NCBI GenBank assembly: GCA_017792365.1
Contig: CP051229.1
Coordinates: forward strand, 1,674,001-1,738,000
Length of the DNA: 64,000 nucleotides
Direction of reading: 5' to 3'
From: Hyphomonas sp.
Lineage (GTDB): Bacteria > Pseudomonadota > Alphaproteobacteria > Caulobacterales > Hyphomonadaceae
Under the pieces are notes generated by a model. That model did not search any database. It worked only from the letters and a program-made list of their open reading frames with translations, and was not told where the DNA came from. The position numbers and the translations under genes were made by a program. Shown piece by piece: positions 17,931 through 28,010 of the stretch (the stretch's first letter is position 1; every line of letters begins with the position of its first letter).

Positions 17931-18497
17931 ATTTTAGCCGACCTGACAGAATTCCTGACCAACAATCCGTGGTCAGCCTACCTGCTCGCAGCAGCCGGCC
18001 CGTTCATTCAGGAGGATGTCGCCGTCGTCACCGCCGCATCCGCCGCCGCGACGGGCAGCAACCAGACGTTCGGACTGCTGCTCGCAACCTGGCTCGGCCT
18101 CACGGCGAGCGATGGCTGGAAATACTGGGCAGGCAGGCTGGCCCACCGCATCCCCGCCGCCGCCCGCATGGCCCAAGGCCCGCGCGTTCAGGCCGCGCGT
18201 GAAAAAGTGCTCAAGCACCTTACGCTCACCATCATCGTGGCGCGCTTCGTGCCGGGCACACGCATCCCCATCAACGTCGCCTGCGGCGTCTTCCGCGCGC
18301 CGTTCCTCAAATACATCTCGTTGATCATGTTCACCGGCGCGATCTATATCGGCCTCACCTATGGGCTGTTCCGCGCGCTCGGACAGGTCGTCGGCGAGGA
18401 GGTGCGCGCCAACCTGCCCTTCATCGTGCTGCCAATCGTGATCGCGGTGATCTTCCTCATCCTCTGGCGCAGCCGCCAGCAGCAAACCGCCGCCTGA
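17931..18497 (+). CDS. DedA/SNARE-associated (VTT) family membrane protein, 5' end unresolved
   Basis: Frame shows NNPWSAYLLAAAGPFIQEDVA, GLTASDGWKYWAGRLAH, then RFVPGTRIPINVACGVFR, the DedA pattern of an acidic re-entrant motif and F/R-x-x-P-G-x-R motif, and three C-terminal hydrophobic helices. DedA proteins flip or transport lipids such as undecaprenyl phosphate. No ATG/GTG/TTG with a ribosome site is found in frame before about 17931; given the frequency of one-base losses here, the true start may lie in another frame slightly upstream (for example GTG near 17912). Total expected length about 190 residues. Confidence 0.75.
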   Translation: MLADLTEFLTNNPWSAYLLAAAGPFIQEDVAVVTAASAAATGSNQTFGLLLATWLGLTASDGWKYWAGRLAHRIPAAARMAQGPRVQAAREKVLKHLTLTIIVARFVPGTRIPINVACGVFRAPFLKYISLIMFTGAIYIGLTYGLFRALGQVVGEEVRANLPFIVLPIVIAVIFLILWRSRQQQTAA

Positions 18498-18525
18498 ACG
18501 CCGCAAACCCGAACCGCAAAAGAGA

Positions 18526-18551
18526 AAGGCCGCGGCGTCAGCCGCGGCCTT
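18526..18551. terminator. Perfect hairpin between convergent genes
   Basis: 11-base stem AAGGCCGCGGC / GCCGCGGCCTT with a 4-base loop, between the ends of the DedA-like gene (plus) and the OmpA-like gene (minus). A good shared terminator candidate, though the T-tracts are short. Confidence 0.75.
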
Positions 18552-18576
18552 CCCGGGAACATCGCGTGGGGCACTC

Positions 18577-19164
18577 CTACCCTGCGTTCTGTTCCGTCTC
18601 GACAGACGAAGCCATCTCGAACTCGACCTCGACCTTGCGGTCCTGATCGGCGTTGCCCGTGGCTTCTTCCTCACCCTTGGACTCGACCATGATGTTCTCG
18701 GCCGGCACGCCCATCGCAACCAGCATGCCCTTCACGGCCTCGGCGCGGCGCTCGCCAAGCATCTTGTTGTACTCGGCATCGCCGCTTTCATCGGTATAGC
18801 CGACAACGCGAACCGTCTCGGCCTGGCAGGCCTCCGCCTTCTCCGCGACTTCGGCTTCCTTCTCGTTCAGCACTTCATCGGCGTTGCGATCGAAGTAGAT
18901 CGTCATCTCGGCGCAATCCGCCTGCGCAACCTGTTGCGTCGCGCGCTCGGCAGGCTGTTGCTGCGTCGTGGTCTGGGTCTGCGGCTGGACCGTGCGGTCC
19001 TGCACCTCGGCTTCAACGCCCGGCTGCACCGTGATGTCCTGTTCGATTGTCACTTCAGGCGCCGGCGTGCGCGCCTGGATGTCGGTCTCGGCTTCCTGCG
19101 CCATCGCGACCGGCGCCATGCCAAGCGCCGCTGCTGCAACGGCGCCCATCAACACGTTTCTCAT
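18577..19164 (-). CDS. OmpA-family peptidoglycan-binding protein
   Basis: Secreted protein with signal peptide (residues 1-22, cleavage after VAMA), a low-complexity Thr/Gln/Glu linker with the repeated T-V-Q-P motif (about 35-80), and a C-terminal OmpA domain: MTIYFDRNADEVLN, VRVVGYTDESGDAEYNKMLGERRAEAV and a closing DRKVEVEF. The Asp and Arg that bind diaminopimelate in OmpA domains fit D in YTDESGD and R in GERRAEAV. No beta-barrel, so probably a periplasmic envelope protein. Confidence 0.85.
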   Translation of the reverse strand: MRNVLMGAVAAAALGMAPVAMAQEAETDIQARTPAPEVTIEQDITVQPGVEAEVQDRTVQPQTQTTTQQQPAERATQQVAQADCAEMTIYFDRNADEVLNEKEAEVAEKAEACQAETVRVVGYTDESGDAEYNKMLGERRAEAVKGMLVAMGVPAENIMVESKGEEEATGNADQDRKVEVEFEMASSVETEQNAG

Positions 19165-19729
19165 AGTCAGATCCTTTCGGTTGTTTTCGTCCGACCCGTT
19201 CGCGCAACCAACGCCACGTCCCGGGATGGGTTCGCTCCGACAGCTGCACCTTGCTGAGAATTCATGGCATTCGCGATCTCGCCACGATTGGACAAACCCA
19301 AATCAATCCAACACCCGTTCGCGCTGCTGCATGATGCCCTCATCGCGCTTCCACGAAGGGGCGGTCCGGACAAACCCGACCGGAAGCGCGAGCGGCGTCG
19401 TCAGCCGGTTCCGTGAATGCAGGGTGACGCCTGTCTTCATCGCATGCCGATGATCCGACCCGCGCGGGGCGCTGATGCGTCCATCACGACCGCCGGGCTG
19501 AACGTCCAGGCGCCTTTCAGTCGGGGCGTTGGGATCAGAAGCCTGGCGACACAGTTTGCGTAACGGACGAAGCAGCGCCCCGCGCCCCTTCACCGGTTCG
19601 ATAAGAGATGCCTCCGCGCAGCCCTGCAGCGGGGCGTTCAGCCGTGCGCGCTTGCCACTGGACCGCGCCGCCAATCCAACTAGTCTCCCGCCCGAAGCAG
19701 ACAACAACGCTCAACGGGAGAGAGCACAT
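19165..19729. other. 565-base spacer, no gene supported
   Basis: Separates the OmpA-like gene from the SRPBCC lipoprotein. Open frames here lack ribosome sites and recognisable features. Should hold the two divergent promoters, but I cannot place them. Confidence 0.5.
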
Positions 19730-20328
19730 ATGAAAGCCATCCTCGCCGCATCCGCCGGCCTGTCCTCGCCGCCGCCTGCGCCAGCACCGACGCCCCTGCA
19801 GAAGCCCCGGCAGCGCCAGCCGCCGTCGCCGCCGCTGCAACGCCGGCCACGCCCGCCGCGCCCGCAGCAGCCGCAAGCGAAGCAGCGCCCGCCGGCCCCG
19901 AATACATCACCATCGAAATGTCGATCGACGTCGACCGCCCGGCCGCCGCAACATGGGACCGCGTCGGCGGCTTCTGCGAGCTCGGCAACTGGTTCAACTT
20001 CAAGTGCGAAGTGTCCGGCCCCGAAGGTATCGGCCAGGTCCGCCACATGGGCGAGAACGGCGCCACCGAGGTGAAGATCGCAGAGACCGATCTCTCCTAC
20101 GGCTATGTCATGCCGCCGCGTGAGGGCGAGGAAGCCAACTGGAACCTCTACCACGGCTTCCTCGAAGCCGTGCCGACGTCCGACAAAACAACCCGCCTCG
20201 AATACACGCTGATGTATGACGTCTCGATGCTTGAGGACCAAGCCGCGAAAGATGCCTCCGTTCAGGGCCGCCGCGCCGCCTTCGAACGCGCCCTCGCCAC
20301 CATGAAGGCCGATGCCGAAGGCAAATAA
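19730..20328 (+). pseudogene. SRPBCC-fold lipoprotein, one apparent 1-base deletion near 19762
   Basis: ATG 19730 has GGGAGAG upstream and encodes MKAILAASAGL; the frame then becomes a Pro/Arg translation. Adding one base at about 19762 gives GLVLAAACASTDAPAEAPAA, a proper lipobox (LAAAC) followed by an Ala/Pro-rich linker, and then the intact domain MSIDVDRPAAATWDRVGGFCELGNWF (from 19918) with the START/polyketide-cyclase-like pattern of an SRPBCC fold. Such proteins bind hydrophobic ligands. Expected length about 199 residues. Confidence 0.75.
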
Positions 20329-20354
20329 CCTCAACAACACCGCAGAACACGAAC

Positions 20355-20407
20355 ATGGCGGGCGCCAGATAACGGACGACCGGGAAACCGGTCGCCCGCC
20401 ATTCTTT
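20355..20407 (+). terminator. Rho-independent terminator
   Basis: Outer stem ATGGCGGGCG / CGCCCGCCAT enclosing an inner hairpin GACCGG-gaaa-CCGGTC, then TCTTTGTT, right after the SRPBCC lipoprotein. Confidence 0.75.
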
Positions 20408-20577
20408 GTTACAAAGCCGGGTCCGTTGCGGCGCAATTGCGCCACGCTCCCCCGCCAGTGTCAGCACATGGCGGCTCAATGGAGCGGAGCTGTCGAGAAG
20501 ACCCCGGGCTGGCGGCGTATCCCTCCCCTCAACGCCACGGTCCGGCGGGCGTGACATCCCCGTACGCCCCGAAAAGC

Positions 20578-20610
20578 GATGGCGCCGGTCTCTCCCGAGT
20601 CGGCGCCATC
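20578..20610 (-). terminator. Hairpin downstream of the NifU-like gene
   Basis: Stem GATGGCGCC / GGCGCCATC; on the minus strand it is followed by GCTTTTC. The remaining part of the 309-base spacer 20329-20637 shows no gene. Confidence 0.65.
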
Positions 20611-20637
20611 GTCGCTTTCACAACAATGAAATCTGGT

Positions 20638-21093
20638 TCAGCCTGCCGTCGCCGCGCGCGCCGCCAGCGCCTGTTCCACCGCGTCCAACGCGGCGTCGAA
20701 CGCCAGCATCGTGGAGGCATGGCGTGGCGGGTAATCCTTCACCGGCGCCAGATGCCGCAGCTCCCAGAACGCATCGCCCTGCGCCGGCGGCTGTCCCTCG
20801 CCCTTCAGCATGGCCCGCAACATCTCGCGCCCCGCCGCAATCTCGTCGCGCGACTTGCCCACACCTTCACGCGCAAGAATGCTGGTCGCAGCCTGTCCCA
20901 GCGCGCAGGCCTTGGGTTCAACCGCGATCTCGGCGATCCGCCCGCCCTCGTCCAGCTTCACATCGACCTGCACCGTCGATCCGCAGACCCGGCTGACCTT
21001 AAGGCTCGAGCCGTCCGGCGCATCGATCCGCCCGGCATGCGGAATGTCCGCAGCCAGCTCGAGAACCCGGTTATGATAAAGCTCGCCAAACAT
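20638..21093 (-). CDS. NifU/IscU-like iron-sulfur scaffold family protein
   Basis: N-terminal NifU/IscU-type domain: VCGSTVQVDVKL (Cys about 37), PKACALGQAATSIL (Cys about 63) and an Asp/His-containing third region (WELRHLAPVKDYPPRHASTML), where the third Cys of true IscU is replaced. Alphaproteobacterial proteins of this type are often annotated as iron-sulfur assembly scaffolds and are encoded near folE, hisI and yidD, as here. 151 residues. Confidence 0.82.
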   Translation of the reverse strand: MFGELYHNRVLELAADIPHAGRIDAPDGSSLKVSRVCGSTVQVDVKLDEGGRIAEIAVEPKACALGQAATSILAREGVGKSRDEIAAGREMLRAMLKGEGQPPAQGDAFWELRHLAPVKDYPPRHASTMLAFDAALDAVEQALAARAATAG

Positions 21094-21150
21094 GACGCAT
21101 AAGTTGGCCCGCCGGCCCCTCCGGTCAAGCCGCTTCGCAGGGGCAAATCG

Positions 21151-22020
21151 TCAGCCCGTAGCGCTTGAAGGCGCCAGCGCCTCGGCGCGCGCGGGCAGCA
21201 ACGCCCCGCCCAGCTCCAGCGCCTCGCGGAACAGATCGCCGCGCCGCCGCACCAGCGCCGTCTCCAGCTCCGCCTCCTCGCGCGGGCTCAACGGCAGCGA
21301 CCGGTCCGCCTCCAGCGCCTCCAGCACGACATCGATGTCCTGCGCCAGCCCCAGAACGTTCGACAATTCCCGCCCGGCGTTCACATCCGCCTCCAGCTCC
21401 GGAAAGCGCTCACGCAACAACCGCGCCTGCAGCCCAGTCGCCTTCATCTTCTTCCGCCACTCATGGAACAGCTGCGCTTCATCGCCCTCGGCTGCCTGGT
21501 GCATCGCCGCATAGGCCTTCGCATAGCCATGCCGATACCGCCCGCCCAGAGCATCCCAGTCCGCGCACGCCTCCAGCTCCGGCGCCGGCGCATCGTCCAG
21601 CCGCGCGGCGAACCGCTTCAGCGCCTCGCGCACATCCCACGCCGCCTCGCGCGACACCCGGTCCAGCTCCAGCCATGCCCGCATCCGCGCCACGACGGAC
21701 TCTGACACCTCGGCCTGCATGCCCGCCTTCACGGCGTCCAACGCCTCGATCCGCGCCGAAAGATCCCGCACGTCAGACAGGCTCCGCGCCAGGTCGCGCC
21801 ACCAACGGTTCTGCTTCTTCCAGACCCTGCGCCCCATCGCGTCTTGCGCCAGCGCCAGCAGCGCCCGGATCCGCTTGCACCGCACGCGCGCGCGCCGCAC
21901 CTTCTCAGGCACGCTCACATCGCGATCGCTGAGATCGCGCCGCAGCTTGTCTACCTGCTCGGTAAAGATGCGGTCCAGACCCTCGCCGGGCGCCTCGCCG
22001 CTCTCGATACGGTAACCCAC
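21151..22020 (-). CDS. CHAD domain protein (polyphosphate-binding type)
   Basis: All-alpha CHAD domain rich in conserved Arg, Lys and His residues: VRRARVRCKRIRALLALAQD (about 41-60), RWWRDLARSLSDVRDLSARIEAL, and FHEWRKKMKATGLQARLL plus LGLAQDIDVVLEAL. CHAD domains bind inorganic polyphosphate and target polyphosphate or PHB granules. I place the start at GTG 22020, with AGGGGA five bases upstream, giving MGYRIESGEA; an upstream TTG at 22068 lacks such a site. Directly follows exoD. Confidence 0.86.
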   Translation of the reverse strand: MGYRIESGEAPGEGLDRIFTEQVDKLRRDLSDRDVSVPEKVRRARVRCKRIRALLALAQDAMGRRVWKKQNRWWRDLARSLSDVRDLSARIEALDAVKAGMQAEVSESVVARMRAWLELDRVSREAAWDVREALKRFAARLDDAPAPELEACADWDALGGRYRHGYAKAYAAMHQAAEGDEAQLFHEWRKKMKATGLQARLLRERFPELEADVNAGRELSNVLGLAQDIDVVLEALEADRSLPLSPREEAELETALVRRRGDLFREALELGGALLPARAEALAPSSATG

Positions 22021-22072
22021 CGTGTCCCCTGACTGTCTCGCGCTTTGCGCCCCCGCGCCCGGCGACAATCCC

Positions 22073-22660
22073 TCAGAATACGAAGCGCCACAATAGCCAC
22101 ACTGAACCCGCCAGTGCGAACAGCGCCAGCAGCAGGAACAGACCGTCGCGCGCGGTCAGGCCAATGCCGATCAGCACCAGTGCGATGCCCGGCGCCACCG
22201 GCCCGAACGGCACCAGCCCCAAGGGATAGGTGATCAGCGCCGCCAGCACCGCGCCCAGCGCCGGAATGATGCTGAACGGAATGCGCGTCAGGAATGCAAA
22301 GCGCGGCCGCGTCACCCGGTCGGCCACCCGCGCCGCGCCCATGCCGCTATCGACCGCCGTCTTCAGGTACTTGCGCGGAAACTTGGTCTCGACCAGCCGC
22401 CGCGGCAGCCAAGGCGACTCGCGCAGGAACAACAGCTGCACCGAAAACAGCAGCACAACGGTCGCGATCAGCCAGTTTGCGCCCGGCACAATCGTCAGCG
22501 GCGTGATCGACACGAACCCGAGCAGAAGAATGACCGGCCCGAACGAGCGCACGCCGACAATATGCAACAGATCGCCAAGCGAAACGTTCTCGCCGTCCGT
22601 CTGCTCGTACAGACTGGTCAGCAGGTTCTGGAAGTTCTTGGCCCGCCCGCGGCTCGACAT
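22073..22660 (-). CDS. Exopolysaccharide synthesis protein ExoD family
   Basis: Inner-membrane protein of about 195 residues. Family pattern LHIVGVRSFGPVILLLGFVSITPLTIVPGANW, PWLPRRL and a C-terminal block of three to four hydrophobic helices. ExoD was first linked to exopolysaccharide production and alkali tolerance in rhizobia; the biochemical role is not known. ATG 22660, overlapping region with preceding GTG. Confidence 0.88.
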   Translation of the reverse strand: MSSRGRAKNFQNLLTSLYEQTDGENVSLGDLLHIVGVRSFGPVILLLGFVSITPLTIVPGANWLIATVVLLFSVQLLFLRESPWLPRRLVETKFPRKYLKTAVDSGMGAARVADRVTRPRFAFLTRIPFSIIPALGAVLAALITYPLGLVPFGPVAPGIALVLIGIGLTARDGLFLLLALFALAGSVWLLWRFVF

Positions 22661-22672
22661 CACGATGTGCGA

Positions 22673-23086
22673 TCAATCGTCGTCGGAACCGTACCGGTCC
22701 ATGATCCGCGTGCGCGTATACCGCGAGCGCGGCTCGGAATCATCCGGCCAGAACTCAACCGACCACGCATGCACATCCTCGTTCAGCTGGTAGACCCGGA
22801 TACATTCGAGCTCAGGAACGGGTCGCCCCTCCGGACGGTTCCCGTCCTGGCAGTCGAACCCGTCCGCCGTCAGGTCGTCCATGGCGCGCCCGGCGTCGCT
22901 GACATCATACCTGCCGGTGATGAAGTTGCGGAAGCCGGCATCGATCGCGCCCTCGGCGTCATAACGCCACTGGCCGAAATCCGTGCCGCCCGGCCCCACG
23001 CCCTGCGGCGGCCGGTCCCCTGATCCGCCGCTCGCACACGCCGCCGTCATCAACGCCAGCGTGCCGGCCAGAAGAATGGTCCTCAT
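22673..23086 (-). CDS. Hypothetical lipoprotein
   Basis: ATG 23086 begins MRTILLAGTLALMTAACASG, a clear type II signal with lipobox MTAAC. Mature part of about 118 residues is acidic with two Cys (FDCQDGNRPE and LECIRV) that could form a disulfide. No family recognised. Ends 12 bases before exoD, so likely an operon with it. Confidence 0.75.
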   Translation of the reverse strand: MRTILLAGTLALMTAACASGGSGDRPPQGVGPGGTDFGQWRYDAEGAIDAGFRNFITGRYDVSDAGRAMDDLTADGFDCQDGNRPEGRPVPELECIRVYQLNEDVHAWSVEFWPDDSEPRSRYTRTRIMDRYGSDDD

Positions 23087-23185
23087 GTCAAAGCCCCGTA
23101 GAATCCTGCATGTCCCCACGACCCAAGCATGCGGCGCGGGACCCGATCCGTCCAGCCCACCGCTACGGCGCGCAGCAGCTAAGCC

Positions 23186-24562
23186 CTACACCTTCCGCCA
23201 GGTCGAGCCCTGCGGCCCGTCCATGATCTCGACGCCCTCGGCCGCAAGATCGTTGCGGATCTGGTCGGCCTTCGCGAAATCCTTCGCCTTGCGCGCCGCA
23301 ATCCGCTCCGCCACCAGCGCATCGATCCGCGCCGCATCGCTGTCATCGCCGCGCGCCCATTGATCGGGATCCTGCTGCAACAGCCCCATCAGCGCGCCGC
23401 CGGCCAGCAACTCGCCCTTCAGCCGCGGCTTGTCCGCATCCTTTGCCTTGTTTGCCTCCGTCGCCAGGCGCGACAGCTCCGCCAGCGCCTGCGGCGTGTT
23501 GAGATCATCGCACAGCGCAGCAACCAGGCCCGCCGGCGGCTCGACATCCTCGACCACCACATCGCTCATCCGCCGCAGCGCATTGTACAGCCGGTCCAGC
23601 GTCGCCCGCGACTGCTCCAGCAGCGCATCCGTCCAGTCCAGCGGCCCGCGATAATGCGCCGACAGCAGCGCCATGCGCAGCACCTCACCCGGCCACTTCT
23701 CGAGCAGCTGGTGCACCAGCTTCACATTGCCGAGCGACTTCGACATCTTCTCGGAATCCATCGACAGGAAACCGTTGTGCAGCCAGTACCGCGCGAACGG
23801 CTTGCCGCCATGCGCGCACTCGCTCTGAGCAATCTCGTTCTCATGATGCGGAAAGATCAGGTCCTGCCCGCCGCCGTGAATGTCGATTGTCTCGCCCAGC
23901 TTGGCCTTGGCCATCGCCGAGCACTCGATCGCCCAGCCCGGACGACCCACCCCAAAGGGAGAATCCCACTTGGCCGCATCCGGCTCGCCGTCCTTGGCGG
24001 CCTTCCACAGCGCAAAGTCCGCCGGGTCCTTCTTGTCGGCCCCAACCTCGACCCGCGCCCCGGCGATCATGTCGTCGCGGTTCCGCTTCGACAGCCGCCC
24101 ATACGTCTCCATCGAGGGCACGTGAAACCACAGGCCGCTCTCGCCCTGGTAGGCGTGACCCTTCGCCGCGAGATCCTCCATCAACGCGATCATGTCGCCG
24201 ATATGCTCGGTCGCCCTTGGCCGGAATGTCGGCTCCAGATTGCCCAGCGCCGCCATGTCCTCGCGGTAGATCTGCTCATACCGCTGGGTGATTGTGCTGA
24301 TCGGCTCCCCGGTCTCCTGCGAGGCGTCGATGATCTTGTCGTCCACGTCGGTGAAATTTACCGCATAAACAACGTGATCCGCCCCGAATTTGGCGCGTAG
24401 AAGACGATAGAGAACGTCAAAGACCACCGGCGGACGGGCATTGCCGATATGAGCGTAGGAATAGACGGTCGGACCGCAGACATACATCGTCACACGGTCC
24501 GGATCGGAAGGTTCGAAAACCTGCTTTTCCCGCGCATATGTATTGGTCAGGCGGATTTCCAT
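23186..24562 (-). CDS. cysS: Cysteinyl-tRNA synthetase
   Basis: Class I synthetase, cytoplasmic. ATG 24562 gives [18 protein letters not shown]. Motifs: zinc Cys in [18 protein letters not shown], which also holds the HIGH signature (HIGN), [14 protein letters not shown] with zinc Cys, [20 protein letters not shown] with zinc His/Cys, and KMSKS in [10 protein letters not shown]. Normal length, 458 residues. A 22-residue upstream extension in frame is not used. Confidence 0.96.
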   Translation of the reverse strand: MEIRLTNTYAREKQVFEPSDPDRVTMYVCGPTVYSYAHIGNARPPVVFDVLYRLLRAKFGADHVVYAVNFTDVDDKIIDASQETGEPISTITQRYEQIYREDMAALGNLEPTFRPRATEHIGDMIALMEDLAAKGHAYQGESGLWFHVPSMETYGRLSKRNRDDMIAGARVEVGADKKDPADFALWKAAKDGEPDAAKWDSPFGVGRPGWAIECSAMAKAKLGETIDIHGGGQDLIFPHHENEIAQSECAHGGKPFARYWLHNGFLSMDSEKMSKSLGNVKLVHQLLEKWPGEVLRMALLSAHYRGPLDWTDALLEQSRATLDRLYNALRRMSDVVVEDVEPPAGLVAALCDDLNTPQALAELSRLATEANKAKDADKPRLKGELLAGGALMGLLQQDPDQWARGDDSDAARIDALVAERIAARKAKDFAKADQIRNDLAAEGVEIMDGPQGSTWRKV

Positions 24563-24772
24563 CAGCCGCGGTCTTTCCGTTACATTAGGAATGTTCGATA
24601 AAACCTGCACGCAGGCGGGTTGGCGCATCCCCTAAAGGCGCCTATCTGTCACGTGACCCTGAGGGGATCAATGCGGGCGGGCGTTAAGTCCGGGTCAAGG
24701 CGGGCCATCGTTAAGATGGATGCTTCCAAGACCTCGGCTCGACCCCCGCCCCTCAGATGGGAGTAAACGGCC

Positions 24773-25387
24773 ATGGACGCCGTGGTGAGAGGCAAGATCG
24801 TGGCCGATTCAGGAGACGCCCAACGTCCCACGCGGGATGAGGCGGAAGATGCAGTGCGCACCCTTCTGGCATGGGCGGGCGATGACCCGAAACGCGAAGG
24901 CCTGCTCGACACGCCCAAGCGCGTTGTCGACGCCTATGAGGAATGGTTCTCCGGCTATCAGGAAAACCCGCACGATTATCTCTCGCGCACCTTCGAGGAT
25001 GTGCAGGGCTATGACGACATCGTCATGCTCCGCGACATCGACGTGGAATCGCACTGCGAGCACCACATGGCGCCCTTCCTCGGCAAGGCCTGCGTCGCCT
25101 ACATGCCGACCGACCGCGTCGTCGGCATCTCCAAGCTGGCCCGCGCCGTCGAGATCTTCTCCAAGCGTCTCCAGACGCAGGAGACCATGACCGCCCAGAT
25201 CGCCGAAGCGATCAACGACGCGCTCAAGCCGAAAGGCGTCGCCGTCCTGATCGACGCGAAGCACCAGTGCATGACCACGCGCGGCGTCCACCACCCCGAC
25301 GTCGCCACGATCACCACGATGTTCTCGGGCGTCTTCAAGACCGAACAGGAATTGCGCGAGCGCTTCCTCCGCCTCGCCGGCAAGTAA
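24773..25387 (+). CDS. folE: GTP cyclohydrolase I
   Basis: Converts GTP to 7,8-dihydroneopterin triphosphate, first step of folate/pterin synthesis. Zinc and catalytic residues in VESHCEHHMAPFLGKACVAY (Cys and two His) and KHQCMTTRGVHH (Cys); TPKRVVDAYEEWFSGY at the N-side. 204 residues. The pterin-related genes at 58-61 kb may use its product. Confidence 0.96.
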   Translation: MDAVVRGKIVADSGDAQRPTRDEAEDAVRTLLAWAGDDPKREGLLDTPKRVVDAYEEWFSGYQENPHDYLSRTFEDVQGYDDIVMLRDIDVESHCEHHMAPFLGKACVAYMPTDRVVGISKLARAVEIFSKRLQTQETMTAQIAEAINDALKPKGVAVLIDAKHQCMTTRGVHHPDVATITTMFSGVFKTEQELRERFLRLAGK

Positions 25388-25402
25388 CGCAAACGCCTGA
25401 TC

Positions 25403-25425
25403 CGGCGGCGGCCAGTCCGCCGCCG
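25403..25425. terminator. Hairpin between folE and the CPA2 antiporter
   Basis: Nine-base stem CGGCGGCGG / CCGCCGCCG with loop CCAGT, centred in the 42-base gap between two convergent stop codons. Little T-tract, so a weak or bidirectional terminator. Confidence 0.55.
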
Positions 25426-25429
25426 TCAT

Positions 25430-27175
25430 TCAGCTCGCCGGCTGGCTCCCCTTGCGGTACGCATCGTCGCGCTCCGACGCGATCTTGTTGCGCACGACAT
25501 CGCCGTCATAGCCGAATTCCTGCAGCGCCCGCGCCGACATCTGCAGCGCAGCCTCGATCGCATCTGGCACAACGAACTCCGCGCCGGCATCGTAGAGCGA
25601 TTGCGCATGCTCGGCGTCGCACGCCCGCGCCAGGATCGTCACCGAGTTGTTCAGCTTGCGCACCGCGCGCGCCATCTCCTCGGCCTGCCTGCGATCGTCC
25701 AGCGTGATCACCACCATCGTCGCAGTGCGAACGCCCGCCTTCTCCAGCACTTCGCTGCGCGAACCGTCCCCCAGATACGCATCCCACCCCTTCGAGCGCG
25801 CCGCCGCCACCACGTCCGCATCGACATCCAGCGCCACGACGCCGCAATGCTCCTCGGAAAGCATCTGCGCGACCGTCCGGCCGACCCGCCCGAACCCGGC
25901 AATCACCACATGCCCCTCATCCTCCGTCCGCAACGCCCCCAGCTCCAGCTCCGGATTGCTCTGCGCCGGCGCCAGCCGTTCCGCACTCCACCGCCCCAGC
26001 CGCCAGCTCAGCGGCGTCAGCAGCATCGACAGCCCGACGATCGCCGACACCAGCGTCACAGCTTCCGACGACACCACGCCCGAACTCATACCAGCCGCCA
26101 GGATGACAAACGCGAACTCGCCCGCAGGCGCCAGCAGGAAGGCCGTTTCCACCGGCACGCGCATCTTCGGAACGAACACCCGGATCGCCGCCAGCGCGAT
26201 GGACGCCTTCACGACGATCAGCGCGGCGACCCCAGCCAGCACGAGCGGCCATTGCTCGGCGATGACGCCAAGGTCCAGCCCCATCCCCACCGTCATGAAG
26301 AACAACCCAAGCAGCACGCCCTTGAAGGGCTCAAGGTCGACTTCCGCCTGGTTCTTGAACTCGGTCTCGCCCAAGAGCAGCCCGGCCAGAAACGCGCCCA
26401 GCGCGATCGACAGCCCCGCGCTCGCCGTGATCGTCGCCGCGCCCACCACCGTCAGCAGCGTGATCGCCATCAGGAAGTCGCGCCCGCCCGCCGCCGCCGC
26501 CAGACGGAACACCCGACGCAGCAGGAAGCGCCCGACAACGAAGATCACCCCGATCGCAATCGCGCCCTGCACCAGCCCGCGCGCCGCCGCCTCGGCCAGC
26601 GGCGCATCCGGATTGGCCCCCGCAAACCCCGCAAGGATCAGGATCGGCGCAACCAGAATGTCCTGCATCAGCAGCACGCCAAGCGCGGTCCGCCCCACGG
26701 GGCTCGCAACCTTCCGCCGGTCCGCAAGCAGCTGCATGACGACGGCCGTCGATGACAACGACAGCGCCAGCCCGATCAGAACCGCCGCCGCCGGCTCAAC
26801 GCCGAACATCGAAGCGATCAGCGCGATCACCGTCGCGCTGGCCAGCACCTGCAACAGCCCCGCGCCAAACACGATCCGCCGCAACGCCCACAGCCGTTCG
26901 AACGACAGCTCAAGGCCAAGCAGGAACAACAGGAACAGCACGCCCAGCTCGGCGAACGGCGCCGCCGCTTCGGGCTCACTGATCGAGAAGTATTCCAGGA
27001 CCGGCCATTCGCCCTCCAGCGCGCCGATGCCGCTCGGCCCCAGCGCCACGCCCGCGAGGATGAACCCCGCAACGCTCGGCAGCTTCACCAGCCGCAACGC
27101 CGGAACGATCATGCCCGCCGCAAACAGGAACACGATCAGGTCCTTGATGGCGATGTCCTGAACTTCGTGCTCCAT
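25430..27175 (-). CDS. CPA2-family monovalent cation:proton antiporter with TrkA-N domain (KefB/KefC-like)
   Basis: Inner-membrane K+/H+ or Na+/H+ antiporter. About 12-13 hydrophobic helices to residue about 390 (motifs [55 protein letters not shown]), then a cytoplasmic Rossmann domain: [20 protein letters not shown] and [23 protein letters not shown], binding NAD(H) or nucleotide, as in KefC. The glutathione-site residues cannot be verified by eye. 581 residues. Confidence 0.92.
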   Translation of the reverse strand: MEHEVQDIAIKDLIVFLFAAGMIVPALRLVKLPSVAGFILAGVALGPSGIGALEGEWPVLEYFSISEPEAAAPFAELGVLFLLFLLGLELSFERLWALRRIVFGAGLLQVLASATVIALIASMFGVEPAAAVLIGLALSLSSTAVVMQLLADRRKVASPVGRTALGVLLMQDILVAPILILAGFAGANPDAPLAEAAARGLVQGAIAIGVIFVVGRFLLRRVFRLAAAAGGRDFLMAITLLTVVGAATITASAGLSIALGAFLAGLLLGETEFKNQAEVDLEPFKGVLLGLFFMTVGMGLDLGVIAEQWPLVLAGVAALIVVKASIALAAIRVFVPKMRVPVETAFLLAPAGEFAFVILAAGMSSGVVSSEAVTLVSAIVGLSMLLTPLSWRLGRWSAERLAPAQSNPELELGALRTEDEGHVVIAGFGRVGRTVAQMLSEEHCGVVALDVDADVVAAARSKGWDAYLGDGSRSEVLEKAGVRTATMVVITLDDRRQAEEMARAVRKLNNSVTILARACDAEHAQSLYDAGAEFVVPDAIEAALQMSARALQEFGYDGDVVRNKIASERDDAYRKGSQPAS

Positions 27176-27300
27176 ACCGCCCCGTCCGCTCCGCCCGGTT
27201 ATCCTTCAACATATCCAGGGCCCAATCTAGGCGTGATAGCGCGGTCCGGCGGAGCAATGAACGCATGACGCGGCGACCCGTTCGCGCTATTCCGCCCCCC

Positions 27301-27681
27301 ATGACCTACGATCCGCCCCTGTCCGGCGCGCAGCAGGACGAGACGACCGAGCTGCGCCCCAAGTTCGACGCCAACGGCCTCATCGCCGCCATCGCGCAGG
27401 ACGCCGACACCGGCGAAGTCCTGATGCTGGCATGGATGAACGCCGAAGCGCTCGAGCAGACCCTCGCGACAAACCGCGCCGTCTACTTCTCGCGCTCGCG
27501 CAACGCACTCTGGCGCAAGGGCGACACCTCCGGCCACGAACAGCACATCGTCGAAGTCCGCATCGACTGCGACCAGGACGCCATCCTCCTCAAGGTCAAG
27601 CAAACCGGCGCCGCCTGCCACACCGGCCGCCAATCATGCTTCTACCACGTCGCCGACAACAAGACGCTCAAGAAGGACTAG
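27301..27681 (+). CDS. hisI: Phosphoribosyl-AMP cyclohydrolase
   Basis: Third step of histidine synthesis, stand-alone form without HisE. Motifs: [63 protein letters not shown], with Asp and Cys ligands for Mg and Zn. Start at ATG 27301 gives 126 residues; a longer start at 27265, preceded by GGAG, is also possible. Confidence 0.94.
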   Translation: MTYDPPLSGAQQDETTELRPKFDANGLIAAIAQDADTGEVLMLAWMNAEALEQTLATNRAVYFSRSRNALWRKGDTSGHEQHIVEVRIDCDQDAILLKVKQTGAACHTGRQSCFYHVADNKTLKKD

Positions 27682-27716
27682 CCCGGCCGCGCTAACCGCA
27701 TCGCGGCACGCGCCAA

Positions 27717-27763
27717 CTCCTCCCCCGAACGGGGGAGGTGGTCCAAAGGACCGGAGGGGGACC
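27717..27763. repeat. REP-like palindromic repeat, full unit
   Basis: CTCCTCCCCCGAACGGGGGA plus GGTCCAAAGGACC and terminal GGAGGGGGACC. Near-identical to the copy at 30471. The 329-base spacer 27682-28010 holds this copy, the half copy at 27807 and no gene. Confidence 0.85.
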
Positions 27764-27806
27764 GCTCTCACGCGCCCCACCAGCCTCCAGAACTTGCCCC
27801 CACCTG

Positions 27807-27828
27807 TCCTCCCCCGCTCGGGGGAGGA
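27807..27828. repeat. Half unit of the REP-like repeat
   Basis: Palindrome TCCTCCCCCGCTCGGGGGAG without the second hairpin, 44 bases from the full unit at 27717; the pair resembles the 13178/13247 pair, suggesting full and half units travel together. Confidence 0.75.
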
Positions 27829-28010
27829 ACCCGAAACTCCGATACCCCCCACAACCCCTCATCCCGAGCACAGCCAGGCCACCGCCCCAAACAAAGAGAA
27901 TCCCGCCCAACGCCAGATTTCGCAAAATCTATCCTCCTTCCCGCGCGTTGTTGCAGTATCATCGCAACCACTCATCGTGTCGCGCAACGCACCTTCCGGA
28001 GGACCGCCCC

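Noticed and set aside
25601-27161. Very long open frames on the strand opposite the CPA2 antiporter
   Set aside because: High GC with G/C-rich third positions keeps antisense frames open; the translations are Arg/Pro/Ser-rich noise, while the minus-strand product has full antiporter and TrkA-N motifs.
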